A stretch of 37,962 bases of DNA from Nostocales cyanobacterium Centralia_MAG_434. Lineage in GTDB: Bacteria > Cyanobacteriota > Cyanobacteriia > Cyanobacteriales > Nostocaceae. The position numbers and the translations under genes are program-made. The stretch lies in NCBI GenBank assembly GCA_021324415.1, contig JAJPJF010000047.1, forward strand, positions 1 to 37,962, read 5' to 3'. Below, one piece after another: positions 27,842-36,894 of this stretch. The notes below the pieces were generated by a model. That model saw only the letters and a list, made by a program, of their open reading frames with translations, did not search any database and was not told where the DNA came from. Positions within the stretch are counted from its first letter, which is position 1. Each line of letters begins with the position of its first letter.

Positions 27842-27971
27842 TTACAATTATTGTAAAGAAAAATTGCCCGTTGCGTTTTGGGAACGCGCAACATTGGGTT
27901 TTACCTTCTTGAGAAGACAACGCGAAGAAAAACTTTTATAGACCAGCTGTAGTAGGCTGGTCATTTTTTCG
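27842..27971 (+). ncRNA. candidate small RNA with two hairpins and terminator
   Basis: A 15-base palindrome TTACAATTATTGTAA (27842-27856) precedes a stable hairpin CCCGTTGCG...CGCAAC...GGG (27867-27898), a small hairpin CTTCTTGAGAAG (near 27907-27918), and a terminator GACCAGC (27943-27949) with GCTGGTC (27958-27964) followed by ATTTTTT. It lies 170-300 bases after rqcH and is convergent with the porin gene. It could instead be the 3' end of the rqcH transcript. Confidence 0.45.
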
Positions 27972-28000
27972 TGAGTGAGGGTGTGCTCGTTTCTTTTGGG

Positions 28001-29767
28001 TTAGAAGGTAAAGGTGCTTCTTACCGTACCAATAACGGTGCCACTGTTGTTACTGTTATGATCTGGTGCTGTCAGCCAAATCACTCCGGGTGTGATGGTG
28101 ATATTGTCAGTCAGTTGATATTGATATAACCCTTCTATATGCAGAGAAACATCTTGGTCTTTGCCAATCACATTCCTGAGACTACTGCTCACACCAGTCA
28201 CACGCGGCTCCATCCCTACAATGATGCCACCAACGCTACCTTTTTTCCCTAAGTCTGGGAAAGCAAGGGTCACAGCATAGTTCCAGATATCAAGATCACC
28301 ACGGGGGATTGCGCCACCAAGTGTCGAAAGGATGCGCGCGTTGGTGTAGCCAACCCAACCACCGAGTACAAATTTGGGGCTAATTTGAAAAGATGCCTCA
28401 AAACCGTAGGAATTGCTTGAAACTGGGAGACTTTGACCCCTGAGAGCTTCTAACCCTCCTGGTAAAGTTGCATTCCCACTAGGCTGGGTGACACCTGTAT
28501 TACCTTGACTAGGACCACCTGCAATTCCTGAAGGCAAAGCTGCAGTATCACTGAGCAAGGCAGAATGTAAATTAGCACGGTTGCTACCAGCTGTCAGGTC
28601 AGAGTTATAGGCATTCACATAAGTTAAGCCAAAAGTGAGACGCTCGTTTGGTTTGATTGTCAACTGTCCAATCGCCCCATAAGGTCCATTAAACAAACCA
28701 TTTCCTGGTGTGGGATTATTCGGAGCACTTGCCAAATAGCCCAAAGTCAGTTCTAAATTTTTATTGAACTCGTGTCTGATAGCTAATCCAGAACCGGCGA
28801 CTGGGTAGTAAATTGGGTTGCGTGTCCCAAAGTTAGACAGCGCACCACTATCTCCATCACCATCCAGAAATGGGTTGACGGTGTTGGTAAAGTCATCTGC
28901 TGCACCTGCATTTCCCTCTAGCACAATTTTGGTTTTTTCACCCAAGGGAAAAGTATATAACAGTGCATCTAGAACCACTTGGTTTGTATTGCCTGTACCG
29001 TAGGTTGGTCCGCCAAATCGCAAATCGCCCTCTGGAGTGAAGGTTGAAGTACCAGACAAATTATTCAAATTTGTGGCTTGTAGCCTTGTTCTGAGTTGGT
29101 CTTCTCCTGTAAAGCTAGCATCAAAGTTCAAACGTATTCTGTCTGCAAAGATGGGTGTTCTACTAATTTTCTCACCTCTAGCATTATCACCTGTAAAAAC
29201 AGTGACTGGTGCAAAGATTGCCACACCATTGAGTTTTGCTGTTGTTGAAAATTGATGAGCTTCCAGTTGTGCTGTCGTCGCTTCTACCGCATCTACCCGA
29301 CCACGTAGTGCTGCTAGTTCTGCTGAATACTCTTGTTGCAGCTTTTGTATTGTTGCTAAATCTTGTTTGCTGACCAAATCACCTGTTGCAGTAGCAATCA
29401 GTTCGTTGACACGGTTAAGACATGCATTTAACCCTGCTGCAAACTCGTACCGTGTCATCGCCCGATTTCCCCGATATGTACCATTCGGATAGCCTGCAAT
29501 ACAGCCATAGCGTTCTACCAAAGATTGCAGTGCTTGGAATGCCCAATCTGTGGGTTGTACATCTGACAGCGCAGAGACTGAGTTGACTTGCGCCATTGTA
29601 TTTTCTTGAGTATTATTCTCAGATTTAACTTCTGGATTTGCTAGCAGAGGAGGTTCACTTGCTTGCAAAGAAGTTGACTGTTCTCCGGCAGATGCAATCG
29701 CACAAAAAGCCATTAATGTACCGAAAATCACTGGACTGACTAGCAGAACTTTTATCAAATTTCTCAT
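28001..29767 (-). CDS. SLH-domain OprB-type outer-membrane porin (iron uptake porin family)
   Basis: A 588-aa outer-membrane protein. A signal peptide (about 1-27, ending AIASA) is followed by a linker, an SLH domain (about 68-120, DVQPTDWAFQALQSLVERYG, with GYPNGTYRGNRAMTRYEFA) that binds cell-wall polymer, a short coiled coil (about 130-165), and an OprB-like beta barrel to the C-terminus, which ends in the aromatic residue F (STFTF). Proteins of this type are abundant general or inorganic-ion porins in cyanobacteria. The substrate cannot be told from sequence. Confidence 0.92.
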   Translation of the reverse strand: MRNLIKVLLVSPVIFGTLMAFCAIASAGEQSTSLQASEPPLLANPEVKSENNTQENTMAQVNSVSALSDVQPTDWAFQALQSLVERYGCIAGYPNGTYRGNRAMTRYEFAAGLNACLNRVNELIATATGDLVSKQDLATIQKLQQEYSAELAALRGRVDAVEATTAQLEAHQFSTTAKLNGVAIFAPVTVFTGDNARGEKISRTPIFADRIRLNFDASFTGEDQLRTRLQATNLNNLSGTSTFTPEGDLRFGGPTYGTGNTNQVVLDALLYTFPLGEKTKIVLEGNAGAADDFTNTVNPFLDGDGDSGALSNFGTRNPIYYPVAGSGLAIRHEFNKNLELTLGYLASAPNNPTPGNGLFNGPYGAIGQLTIKPNERLTFGLTYVNAYNSDLTAGSNRANLHSALLSDTAALPSGIAGGPSQGNTGVTQPSGNATLPGGLEALRGQSLPVSSNSYGFEASFQISPKFVLGGWVGYTNARILSTLGGAIPRGDLDIWNYAVTLAFPDLGKKGSVGGIIVGMEPRVTGVSSSLRNVIGKDQDVSLHIEGLYQYQLTDNITITPGVIWLTAPDHNSNNSGTVIGTVRSTFTF

Positions 29768-29992
29768 TTTTTCCTTACCACACTATGCTTTTTAACAAAC
29801 AATCTTTATTAAAAACTATTCTCAATTAATTTACTAGGGGTTGAGTCAGTTTTTGATAAAAAATTCTGGCAATATCTGAGTCTGCAGCTTCTCCGACAAC
29901 CTTTGTAGAGTCTTTTTCAAGAATTCGAGATCTGATTTAATAATAAAAATTACGATTTAATGACTATAATAAAAGTTATATTTGATACTTTT

Positions 29993-30913
29993 TTAAGTCT
30001 TGTTTACTAAGCGAGATAGAGATGCAGTAGAAAGCCATTGCCAAGTGACCACTGCAACATAAGTCACAAAGGCTAGTGTACTTATGAGAAAACTAACTGG
30101 GTAGGGAGCGTAAAAGCCAATAATTAACCCTATCCATACAAAAGCGAGCGATAGCCCAGCTGAAAGAAAAAGCGCAACAAATGGACGTGCAACTAAACGG
30201 TGTGCGATCGCTGCAGGTGTCACTATCAGTGCAGAGTTTAACAAGGCTCCTACAGCCGGAACTGCCTGGGCAATAGTGAGTGCTACCAGCAGCATAAAGA
30301 CAGCACTGATTCCTTGCACTGGTACGCCACGGGTTCTTGCCACTTCAGGATCAAGGGATGCGAACAACAAGGGGCGTGTAATCACCAAGAGCACAACGAT
30401 GATGCCAATGCCAATCACTGCAACTAACTTTGCCTGTTGCGCCTGTAAACCAAATAGCGACCCAAAAAGATAGTTGACGCCAATAGTGCTGTTGCCTCCG
30501 CTAGACTGTGAAGTGTAAATGCTCAAACACAGTGCCCCTAGCCCGAGTATCCAAGCCAGTACGGTGCCTACCTCCACATCTTTAACTTGCGCCCGTGTTC
30601 CTAATACACTTATGCCTAACGCAACTATCACGGTCACACCAAACAGTCCCAATAGTGCATCACTTCCGACAACGACTGCAAGCAGTGCGCCTGTAAAGGT
30701 CACGTGGGCGAGTGCTTCAGTTGCAAAGGTTAAATCACGTAAGACAACGAAATATCCTACGAGACCACAGACAATAGCTATTGGGGTTCCGGCTAGAAAT
30801 GCGTAGCGCATGAAATCTAAGCTCAGCATATCATGCAGATCTTGAACTAGGTTGAGTAGCAGAAGTGGAGTGTGCACTAGCAAAGTTATCAAGTTTGTCA
30901 TCGTTTCATCCAA
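29993..30913 (-). CDS. Metal ABC transporter permease (ZnuB/MntB family), second permease
   Basis: A 306-aa ABC-3 family membrane permease with about eight or nine hydrophobic segments and the family loop FASLDPEVARTRGVPV, the cytoplasmic contact region seen in Zn, Mn and Fe permeases. It overlaps the preceding permease gene by 16 bases and is the last gene of the ATPase-permease-permease operon. Two different permeases in one operon are typical of SitABCD/TroABCD/MntABCD systems. No solute-binding protein gene is in the cluster. Confidence 0.9.
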   Translation of the reverse strand: MDETMTNLITLLVHTPLLLLNLVQDLHDMLSLDFMRYAFLAGTPIAIVCGLVGYFVVLRDLTFATEALAHVTFTGALLAVVVGSDALLGLFGVTVIVALGISVLGTRAQVKDVEVGTVLAWILGLGALCLSIYTSQSSGGNSTIGVNYLFGSLFGLQAQQAKLVAVIGIGIIVVLLVITRPLLFASLDPEVARTRGVPVQGISAVFMLLVALTIAQAVPAVGALLNSALIVTPAAIAHRLVARPFVALFLSAGLSLAFVWIGLIIGFYAPYPVSFLISTLAFVTYVAVVTWQWLSTASLSRLVNKT

Positions 30914-31797
30914 GGCACAAGTTTGAACAGACGTACCAAAACATAAGTCCCAAACGCCAAGCTAGTGATGAAGAAGCCAACGGGATAGGGTGTGAAGTAG
31001 GCAATAGCTAATCCGAGCCAAGTAAACACCAACGCTAAGAATACGGAAAGTCCTACGGCAAAGGTTGGATGTGCAGTGATCTGTTGAGCAATGGCAGCGG
31101 GCGTAACTAGTAATGCAAAGATGAGTAGTACACCTACCACTTGTACTGACTGAGCCACCGCAAATGCGAGTAAGACAAGGAAAGTATTGTCGAGAAGGCG
31201 TACTGGTACACCACGAGCAAGCGCGACTTCCGGATCTATGGAAGCGAAGAGTAGGGGACGAGCGATCGCTATCAACCCAAGCAATGTCACCACTGTTGTG
31301 AGTGCGATGACCATCACATCGCGATCGCTAATGCCAAGTACTGCACCAAAGAGAATTGAGTAAATGCCAGCCGCGTTAGACGATGAAGAAAGATGGACGA
31401 ACAGCAGACCCAGTGAGAGTACGAAGGTATGAATAGTACCTATAGCCACTCCTTGTTCCCATTGTGTCTGTTCATGTTGTCCACTCAGCACACCAATACC
31501 AATAGCCGCTGCAATACAGCAGGTAAGCAATCCTAAGACTGGCGACCAGCCTAAGAGAACAGCGCCGGCTGCACCAGCAAAGCCAACATTTGCCAGCGTG
31601 TGTCCAGCAAAGCTTTGACCACGTAGTACCATGAAGTAGCCAACAAACCCTGCAATGAGAGCAATCAGCGTTCCTGCCAAGAAAGCAGTTTGCATGAAGT
31701 GATAGGCAAAAAGCTGTTGAAAGTCGGCTTTCAGATCCCAAGAAGGCTGCACATCGAATGCTGACGTACTAATGAGAATGGTTGTGAAAATGGGCAT
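30898..31797 (-). CDS. Metal ABC transporter permease (ZnuB/MntB family), first permease
   Basis: An ABC-3 family permease of about 299 aa. It contains VGYFMVLRGQSFAGHTLANV and FASIDPEVALARGVPV, paralogous to the second permease, plus about eight membrane segments. The open frame runs back to 31872, but the Met at 31797 (MPIFTTI) is preferred because it leaves a 29-base overlap with the ATPase gene instead of 104 bases; a start closer to FMQTAFLAG is also possible. Overlaps on both sides indicate a tightly coupled operon. Confidence 0.88.
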   Translation of the reverse strand: MPIFTTILISTSAFDVQPSWDLKADFQQLFAYHFMQTAFLAGTLIALIAGFVGYFMVLRGQSFAGHTLANVGFAGAAGAVLLGWSPVLGLLTCCIAAAIGIGVLSGQHEQTQWEQGVAIGTIHTFVLSLGLLFVHLSSSSNAAGIYSILFGAVLGISDRDVMVIALTTVVTLLGLIAIARPLLFASIDPEVALARGVPVRLLDNTFLVLLAFAVAQSVQVVGVLLIFALLVTPAAIAQQITAHPTFAVGLSVFLALVFTWLGLAIAYFTPYPVGFFITSLAFGTYVLVRLFKLVPWMKR

Positions 31798-32671
31798 GAT
31801 AGGTAACCGACTCTGGCTGACCAACGACAACAATCCTCCCATCCCGTGTGCGTAACACATCAATTGGGGCATTATAAAGCCGCGAAAGTGTTTCTGAGGT
31901 GATCACCTCTTGTGGCGTTCCAACCACACTTTGCCCTCCTCCTATATAGAGGACTCGATCCAGGTAAGGTAGGATTGGATTAACATCATGGGCAACGAGT
32001 AGGACTGTCACCTGATGCTCTTGGCTAATGTAACGAATTAATGCTGAAATGGACTGCTGATTATATAAGTCTAGGCTATCAAGTGGTTCGTCGAGAAGTA
32101 AGATACGTGGTTTGGTGACCAGTGCCTGAGCAATAAGCAGCCGTTGCTGTTCACCACCTGAGATCTCACCAATAGGTCGATTTGCATAAGCCGTAGCACC
32201 CACGAGATCAATCGCCTTTTGTACTGTGCGTTGCAATTCACGTTCTCGCACATCACCTTTCCAAAGTCTTCTTACGAGTGGCAGGGGGATTCCCCACTGA
32301 GCACCGTCTAGACCTAAGCGAACAATATCCCGTCCTCGTACACGCACGTGTGCACCAAAGTTCCGCCGCTGGGGAAGATAGCTGATGGCAGGGTGACCGC
32401 GCCGGACAGGCGATCCCAAGATAGTTATCCGACCTTCATATAAAGGTAATAAGCCTAACAGAGTTTTGAGCAATGTTGATTTACCAGCACCATTGGGTCC
32501 CAGGATGGCTATAAACTCACCTTGCTGTAGGGTTAGATTCAAATCACTCCAGAGCAGACGCCTATTACGTCGCACGCTAGCATGTTCAATTTGAATGACT
32601 TTTTGCTTGCCTCGGTTGTTATGAGCTGCAATTGGCTCACCAGAAGGTCGTGACGCAGGATTGGTATCCAT
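31769..32671 (-). CDS. Metal ABC transporter ATP-binding protein (ZnuC/MntA-type)
   Basis: The ATPase of the operon. Walker A is GPNGAGKST, the signature is ISGGEQQR, Walker B is ILLLDEPLD, and the H-loop is LVAHDVN. The C-terminus is histidine-rich (YHAHFHNHSH), suggesting metal binding. The frame is open back to a TTG at 32740, but that would overlap the operator-like palindrome at 32718-32740; the ATG at 32671 or a GTG near 32704 are more likely starts. Substrate is Zn or Mn by family; the promoter motif favours zinc. Confidence 0.9.
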   Translation of the reverse strand: MDTNPASRPSGEPIAAHNNRGKQKVIQIEHASVRRNRRLLWSDLNLTLQQGEFIAILGPNGAGKSTLLKTLLGLLPLYEGRITILGSPVRRGHPAISYLPQRRNFGAHVRVRGRDIVRLGLDGAQWGIPLPLVRRLWKGDVRERELQRTVQKAIDLVGATAYANRPIGEISGGEQQRLLIAQALVTKPRILLLDEPLDSLDLYNQQSISALIRYISQEHQVTVLLVAHDVNPILPYLDRVLYIGGGQSVVGTPQEVITSETLSRLYNAPIDVLRTRDGRIVVVGQPESVTYHAHFHNHSH

Positions 32672-32724
32672 TGGCTCTGGTTCGTATCGTCGGAGTTGTA
32701 CCACTACCCTCTTCTCTTTGAGAA

Positions 32725-32739
32725 TGATAATATGTCTCA
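32725..32739. promoter_or_regulatory. imperfect Zur/Fur-like box
   Basis: TGATAAT-A-TGTCTCA has one perfect half of the TGATAAT-N-ATTATCA zinc-uptake-regulator box and a second half matching four of seven. It lies within a longer palindrome, TTGAGA (32718-32723) and TCTCAA (32735-32740), just upstream of the metal transporter operon. Confidence 0.4.
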
Positions 32740-32828
32740 AAAAATCTTCTGTGCGAAAGTATAGCTAATGTCTGAAATAGTTGTCAATGAAACATAACTA
32801 GAGTGAGTCAGCTTTTTGAGACATTAGC
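32732..32828. promoter_or_regulatory. three copies of an ATGTCTCAAAAA motif in a divergent promoter
   Basis: Copy 1 is ATGTCTCAAAAA at 32732-32743. Copy 2 is GCTAATGTCTGAAATA at 32764-32779. Copy 3 is the inverse, TTTTTGAGACATTAGC at 32813-32828. Copies 2 and 3 agree at 14 of 16 positions on comparing strands, and 1 and 3 share 12 exact bases. They lie between the divergent metal-transport operon and fni, so they look like operator sites for either or both. Confidence 0.5.
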
Positions 32829-32917
32829 AGTGTATTGTATAGCTGAGTTTGATATGGCTCAGTTTCAGGACTATCCTTGCCAAACTTGCTTTTGACCAGT
32901 CGCCGAAAAAGATCATC

Positions 32918-33994
32918 ATGACTACCGTACCGCCAGTAAATGCTGCAACAGAAATTGAAAGTCGTAAAGCTGATCACCTTAGTGTCTGCTTAAAGGAGGA
33001 TGTACAATTTGACCAGGTTACGAGTGGGTTTGAGCACTATCGCTTTACTCACTGTTGTCTTCCCGACTTAGACCATAGTGACATCAATATTCAGACCACT
33101 TTTCTAGGTAAAAATCTTGGTGCGCCACTTCTGATTTCCTCAATGACAGGAGGAACCGAATTGGCACGGCTAGTGAATACTCGTTTGGCCACTGTTGCTC
33201 AACGTTACCGATTGGCAATGGGCGTTGGTTCACAACGAATTGTGATCGAACAGCCTCACTTAGCTTCTACCTTCTCTGTACGTCACCTTGCTCCCGATAT
33301 TCTCCTGTTTGCAAACTTAGGGGCTGTGCAGTTAAATTGTGGATATGGTATCGACGAGTGCTTACGTCTTGTTAACTGGCTGGAAGCAGATGCTCTTATC
33401 CTGCACCTTAACCCTCTGCAAGAGTGTGTGCAATCAAAAGGAGACACAAATTTCCGAGGATTGTTGAGTAAGATTGCTAAGCTTTGTCAGCAATTACCTG
33501 TTCCTGTCGTTGTTAAAGAAGTGGGAAATGGAATTTCTGCGGCAATGGCACAAAAGCTAATTGATGCAGGAGTGTCAGCGATCGACGTAGCAGGCGCTGG
33601 TGGAACCTCATGGGCAAAAGTAGAAAGCGAACGAGCTCGTGATCACAAACAACGTCGTTTGGGACAAGTTTTTGCTGATTGGGGATTGCCAACTGCTGAG
33701 TGCTTGTCCTCTATTAGAGCGATCGCACCCACAATTCCCTTGATTGCTTCCGGCGGACTACGCAATGGATTGGATGTAGCTAAGGCAATTGCCTTAGGTG
33801 CGGATTTAGCTGGTTTAGCTAGACCTTTTTTGGAAGTGGCTGTAGAATCGGAAGCAGCTGTCGAGGCGTTGGCTGAAGTTCTGATTGCTGAACTCGAAAC
33901 AGCTTTGTTTTGTACTGATAATGCAACCCTGCTAGAACTCAAAAATTCTGGTGCACTGCAACGTGTCAGTGGATTTTCTGCACCTGCAAGCTAA
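32918..33994 (+). CDS. fni: Isopentenyl-diphosphate delta-isomerase, type II
   Basis: The FMN- and NADPH-dependent type II isomerase interconverts IPP and DMAPP for carotenoid, phytol and quinone synthesis. From the ATG at 32918 it is 358 aa, the usual length. It shows RKADHLSVC near the N-terminus, [20 protein letters not shown], the conserved [19 protein letters not shown] and the C-terminal phosphate-binding [20 protein letters not shown]. The frame is open to a TTG at 32849, but that would add 23 unrelated residues. It is divergent from the metal transporter, and a tRNA-Phe gene follows. Confidence 0.95.
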   Translation: MTTVPPVNAATEIESRKADHLSVCLKEDVQFDQVTSGFEHYRFTHCCLPDLDHSDINIQTTFLGKNLGAPLLISSMTGGTELARLVNTRLATVAQRYRLAMGVGSQRIVIEQPHLASTFSVRHLAPDILLFANLGAVQLNCGYGIDECLRLVNWLEADALILHLNPLQECVQSKGDTNFRGLLSKIAKLCQQLPVPVVVKEVGNGISAAMAQKLIDAGVSAIDVAGAGGTSWAKVESERARDHKQRRLGQVFADWGLPTAECLSSIRAIAPTIPLIASGGLRNGLDVAKAIALGADLAGLARPFLEVAVESEAAVEALAEVLIAELETALFCTDNATLLELKNSGALQRVSGFSAPAS

Positions 33995-34050
33995 ATTTTT
34001 GCTGCTCTATTGAACGGTACGCTCCTCCAAAAAATTTTTTCGATAATCAC

Positions 34051-34079
34051 TTGCCAAAGTATTTTATGTTTGCTAAACT
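34051..34079 (+). promoter_or_regulatory. predicted sigma70-type promoter of tRNA-Phe
   Basis: TTGCCA (34051-34056) and TAAACT (34074-34079) with a 17-base spacer. Transcription would start near 34087, about 22 bases before the tRNA. Confidence 0.55.
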
Positions 34080-34108
34080 CAATAATCGTTGAAAACAAAT
34101 TATCCCCC

Positions 34109-34181
<73 letters not shown>

Positions 34182-34200
34182 TTCAAACACAGTAAAGCTT

Positions 34201-34240
34201 TCAGCCCGCGTAGAGAAAACTCACGCGGGCTGAAATTTTA
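34201..34240 (+). terminator. predicted terminator of tRNA-Phe
   Basis: TCAGCCCGCGT (34201-34211) pairs perfectly with ACGCGGGCTGA (34223-34233), loop of 11 bases, followed by AATTTTAA. It lies 20 bases after the tRNA. Confidence 0.7.
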
Positions 34241-34753
34241 AAATCTGACCAAAATCTGCCCAAACAAGTGGAATAGAAGTGGTGCTTTTCTGCTCATTAT
34301 TGGTAGCAAGCACGATTCTGGGTGATGTCACAAGCTGTTCGGCAAAGGTTATTGTTCTTGCTTCTTAGATCATTCCCAAATAATTTCCATCCAAAATCCA
34401 AATACTTTCGTCTTATAAGGTAGAAGTTACTAAGTTGAGCTATCTCAAGTCTTTCTCTAATTTTTAGTTGGCAACTTATAGCGCTTCCTCTGCTAGTGAG
34501 GTATGGCTAGTACCGCAAGGCAGAAGTACTCATTTATGCATTCAAAAGAATTGAAGTCTGAACCTTTGTGTCATTTTGTAGACACGAAGCAGCTTCCTGC
34601 AGGGTATTTCTGCCGAACTGTGCTAAAGGTATAAAACCTTTCAGCTTTGAAAATGTACCTCATCTGCTCATGAACCACTATAGCTACTATTTGTAAGCTA
34701 ACTAACAAGTTCAACTGCGTAAGTCCTACTTAATTTCACTAGGAGATTAAACA
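34241..34753. other. Intergenic region before the small secreted protein gene
   Basis: About 510 bases with no recognised gene or RNA. The ribosome binding site of the next gene (AGGAGA at 34740-34745) is at its right end. Confidence 0.5.
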
Positions 34754-35119
34754 ATGAAACGCTTCATTCTTACTGGTTTATCAGTTGTGCTTATGTCTAT
34801 TACCATCATGCCTGCTGTCAAAGCTCAAACGCAGGTGGAAAAACTAACAACATACAATTCAGTTGTGACAAGTAAAGCCTTTACTAGTCATTTAACGCCT
34901 TTTGAAATCGTTTCTCTAGCTTATCAAGGAAACTTCCGCAGCCAAGGTATTCCTGGTTACGCTAATCTCCTTTCTGCTCACCAATCTGGAAAAATTACTG
35001 CTGAAAAAATTGTTCAGATTGCTGTCAATGCAAATTTAATCCCTCAAAGTATTTTAACTGACAAAGGGTATCTAAATTCGGTTGAAGAGCAATTGAGGGA
35101 TTTAAGTACTTCTTTGTAA
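34754..35119 (+). CDS. Small secreted protein, unknown function
   Basis: A 121-aa protein with a signal peptide (about 1-24, MKRFILTGLSVVLMS...PAVKA) and a mature, mostly helical body of about 97 residues. Segments such as LTPFEIVSLAYQGNFRSQGI and GKITAEKIVQIAVNANLI resemble a repeated helix pair. No cysteines remain in the mature part. AGGAGA precedes the ATG by 8 bases. It is likely periplasmic or lumenal; no function can be assigned. Confidence 0.8.
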   Translation: MKRFILTGLSVVLMSITIMPAVKAQTQVEKLTTYNSVVTSKAFTSHLTPFEIVSLAYQGNFRSQGIPGYANLLSAHQSGKITAEKIVQIAVNANLIPQSILTDKGYLNSVEEQLRDLSTSL

Positions 35120-35230
35120 CCTGGAGCTTGCTTAGCTAACTTCAAGTCAGAGTAAAACTTGGTGTTGAGCCTCTATTGATCACAAACAGTAGCCCTTCGG
35201 CTTCGCTCATGGTCAACTGTCAACAATTAA

Positions 35231-35242
35231 TATAGCGCTATA
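35231..35242. repeat. 12-bp palindrome TATAGCGCTATA
   Basis: A perfect palindrome in the gap between the secreted-protein gene and the broken LuxR gene. It may be a regulator site or a dispersed element; nothing around it decides. Confidence 0.3.
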
Positions 35243-35346
35243 CTTCCGTAGATTGCTGCAGCTTCTACTCCACTTCGATATCTGCATTGAGCCGTGGGTG
35301 TAGAAATAGTTACCTATTTTTTCATATCCCAATACTGTTCCCTCTG

Positions 35347-35577
35347 TTACAAGCTTGCAATACCTCGCTTTAAAGCAATAATGGTTGCTTGGTTCATGTT
35401 TGATTTGACGGTGCTTTCAGTAATACCTAAGGCAGCACTGATCTCTAAATTGCTCATGCCCTGTGCCACCAACTGAAGGACTTCTAACTCGCGATCGCTC
35501 AACTCTGGACTAGTCATTCGCTGCACTAACTTGGCAGCAACGTTAGCCTGTTCATTGTCCTTAACTCCATCCCCACC
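35347..35577 (-). pseudogene. Remnant of a NarL/LuxR-type response regulator
   Basis: The minus strand reads KDNEQANVAAKLVQR, then MTSPELSDRELEVLQLVAQG and MSNLEISAALGITESTVKS, the start of a LuxR-type HTH. The frame then goes straight to NMNQATIIALKRGIASL and stops at 35347. In intact relatives about 13-15 residues (typically HVNNILSKLGVSDRT-like) lie between, so there is an in-frame deletion covering the end of the recognition helix and the dimerisation helix. The receiver domain is missing too: a TAG lies in frame at about 35578-35580, just ahead of the fragment. The longest ATG-started piece is only 56 codons (35347-35517). It is a broken gene. Confidence 0.8.
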
Positions 35578-35591
35578 CTATAGAGGGATGG
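35567..35591. terminator. hairpin after the epimerase-like gene
   Basis: CCATCCC (from 35567) pairs with GGGATGG (to 35591) around a TATA-containing centre. It lies about 20 bases after the minus-strand stop at 35609, so it may terminate that gene. T-run is lacking, so it could be a dispersed repeat instead. Confidence 0.4.
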
Positions 35592-35608
35592 GGACTTTCG
35601 CGAATTCG

Positions 35609-36547
35609 TTAACCCACACGGGCAACAGCATTGTCACTCAACCATTCCAAAGGTCGAGGTTGAAAATCTAGTTCACGCTTGGCCTTAGCGTTTGACACGC
35701 CGCGCATCTTTGTACCATAGTAGACGGCATCCGCACCACTCATTTGCAAAGCATCCTCAACTGATACCTGAGGAGGAGGTGGTGCATTTAGCCATCTGGC
35801 ATAAGCAGAGAGCCACACGCGTACCTGTGAAGGTTGATCGTCCGTAATCAGGTAAATACCACGATTGCCCCGTTCTGCTGCTGCAACCGTAGCGATCGCC
35901 GCATCCTCAATGTGTAACCACGACCATACGCCTTCGCCATTCCCAACAATCGGGAACTGTTGCTGTCGCACCTGTTGGGCAACATCTCCATCGGGGGCAA
36001 ACCAGGTACCAGGTCCGTAGAAGAAGCCATAGCGCAAGGCAATTCCTTCGAGATTAGGGGTTTCGAGTAAACGACGCTCGATCTCAGTCACAACGAGAAT
36101 ATCTGCTGTAACTGCAGGTGAAGCATCAGAAGCTAAAGGAGTTTCTTCGTCTGCCAAGCCAATACCGGGAGTCGCCCAGAATGCGATCGACTGCCTCAGG
36201 TAACGACGCACACCAACGGCTTGTGCTGCTGCCAACACATTAGCACCTCCTTCTTTTCGGATACGGCTGTTCAGTGGTGCTGTTGCGCTCATTGATTCAC
36301 TACTGTAGGTTTTGGGCAGGGAGGTGAGTTGTTCAATCACCACTTCCGGCTGAGCATGGGTGACAACAGCTTTGACAGCATCGGCATCGAACACATCTGC
36401 GATCGCTGGTTCTACACCTTGTTCCGCTAAGGTCCGAGCTTTTTCTCGAGAACGGGTCAACGCTACCACATCGTGCCCTTTATCCAGCAATTGTGCGATT
36501 AGTGGATGACCGATCGCTCCTGTTGCACCTGCAACAAAAATCTTCAT
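35609..36547 (-). CDS. NAD(P)-dependent epimerase/dehydratase-like protein
   Basis: A 312-aa extended short-chain-dehydrogenase (NmrA/epimerase-like) protein. The Rossmann motif GATGAIG (7-13) follows the first strand MKIFVAG. Next come VVALTRSREKARTLAEQG (NADP-type arginines), IALRYGFFYGPGTW (typical of epimerase-like proteins), and WSWLHIEDAAIATVAA. The canonical catalytic YxxxK is not evident at its usual place, so a redox-sensor or atypical role is possible. An AAAGGAGTT ribosome binding site precedes the ATG. It is upstream of the broken LuxR gene on the same strand. Confidence 0.87.
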   Translation of the reverse strand: MKIFVAGATGAIGHPLIAQLLDKGHDVVALTRSREKARTLAEQGVEPAIADVFDADAVKAVVTHAQPEVVIEQLTSLPKTYSSESMSATAPLNSRIRKEGGANVLAAAQAVGVRRYLRQSIAFWATPGIGLADEETPLASDASPAVTADILVVTEIERRLLETPNLEGIALRYGFFYGPGTWFAPDGDVAQQVRQQQFPIVGNGEGVWSWLHIEDAAIATVAAAERGNRGIYLITDDQPSQVRVWLSAYARWLNAPPPPQVSVEDALQMSGADAVYYGTKMRGVSNAKAKRELDFQPRPLEWLSDNAVARVG

Positions 36548-36894
36548 TGTTAACTCCTTTAGAATAGAATTATATGCAAATTATGATGTGCCTTGAGGGC
36601 AGTCTCGATGCCAAAACTTGCGCCTAATTCCGAATGAACTATCCCCATTCTTCGGCGTTTGCCTAACGATAAACCAGGCAAGTATATGAAGATAGGTCTT
36701 AAATTAATTTCAACTTAAGAGCATTTTACTGGCAGCGCGCCATCCGCAAGTTTTGTGTACCCATAAGTATTTAACAAAAAAGGGCGATCACCCGTATGTT
36801 ACCAAGTCTGCTCTTGAACAAGCTTCAAATCAGGTGGTAAACCACTGTTTTGCTAGACTAAAAACACATCTCTTCATGCAGAATTTTTGGAGCC
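36548..36894. other. Intergenic region before Uma2 gene
   Basis: About 350 bases with no gene recognised. It serves as the divergent promoter region of the epimerase-like and Uma2 genes. Confidence 0.5.
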
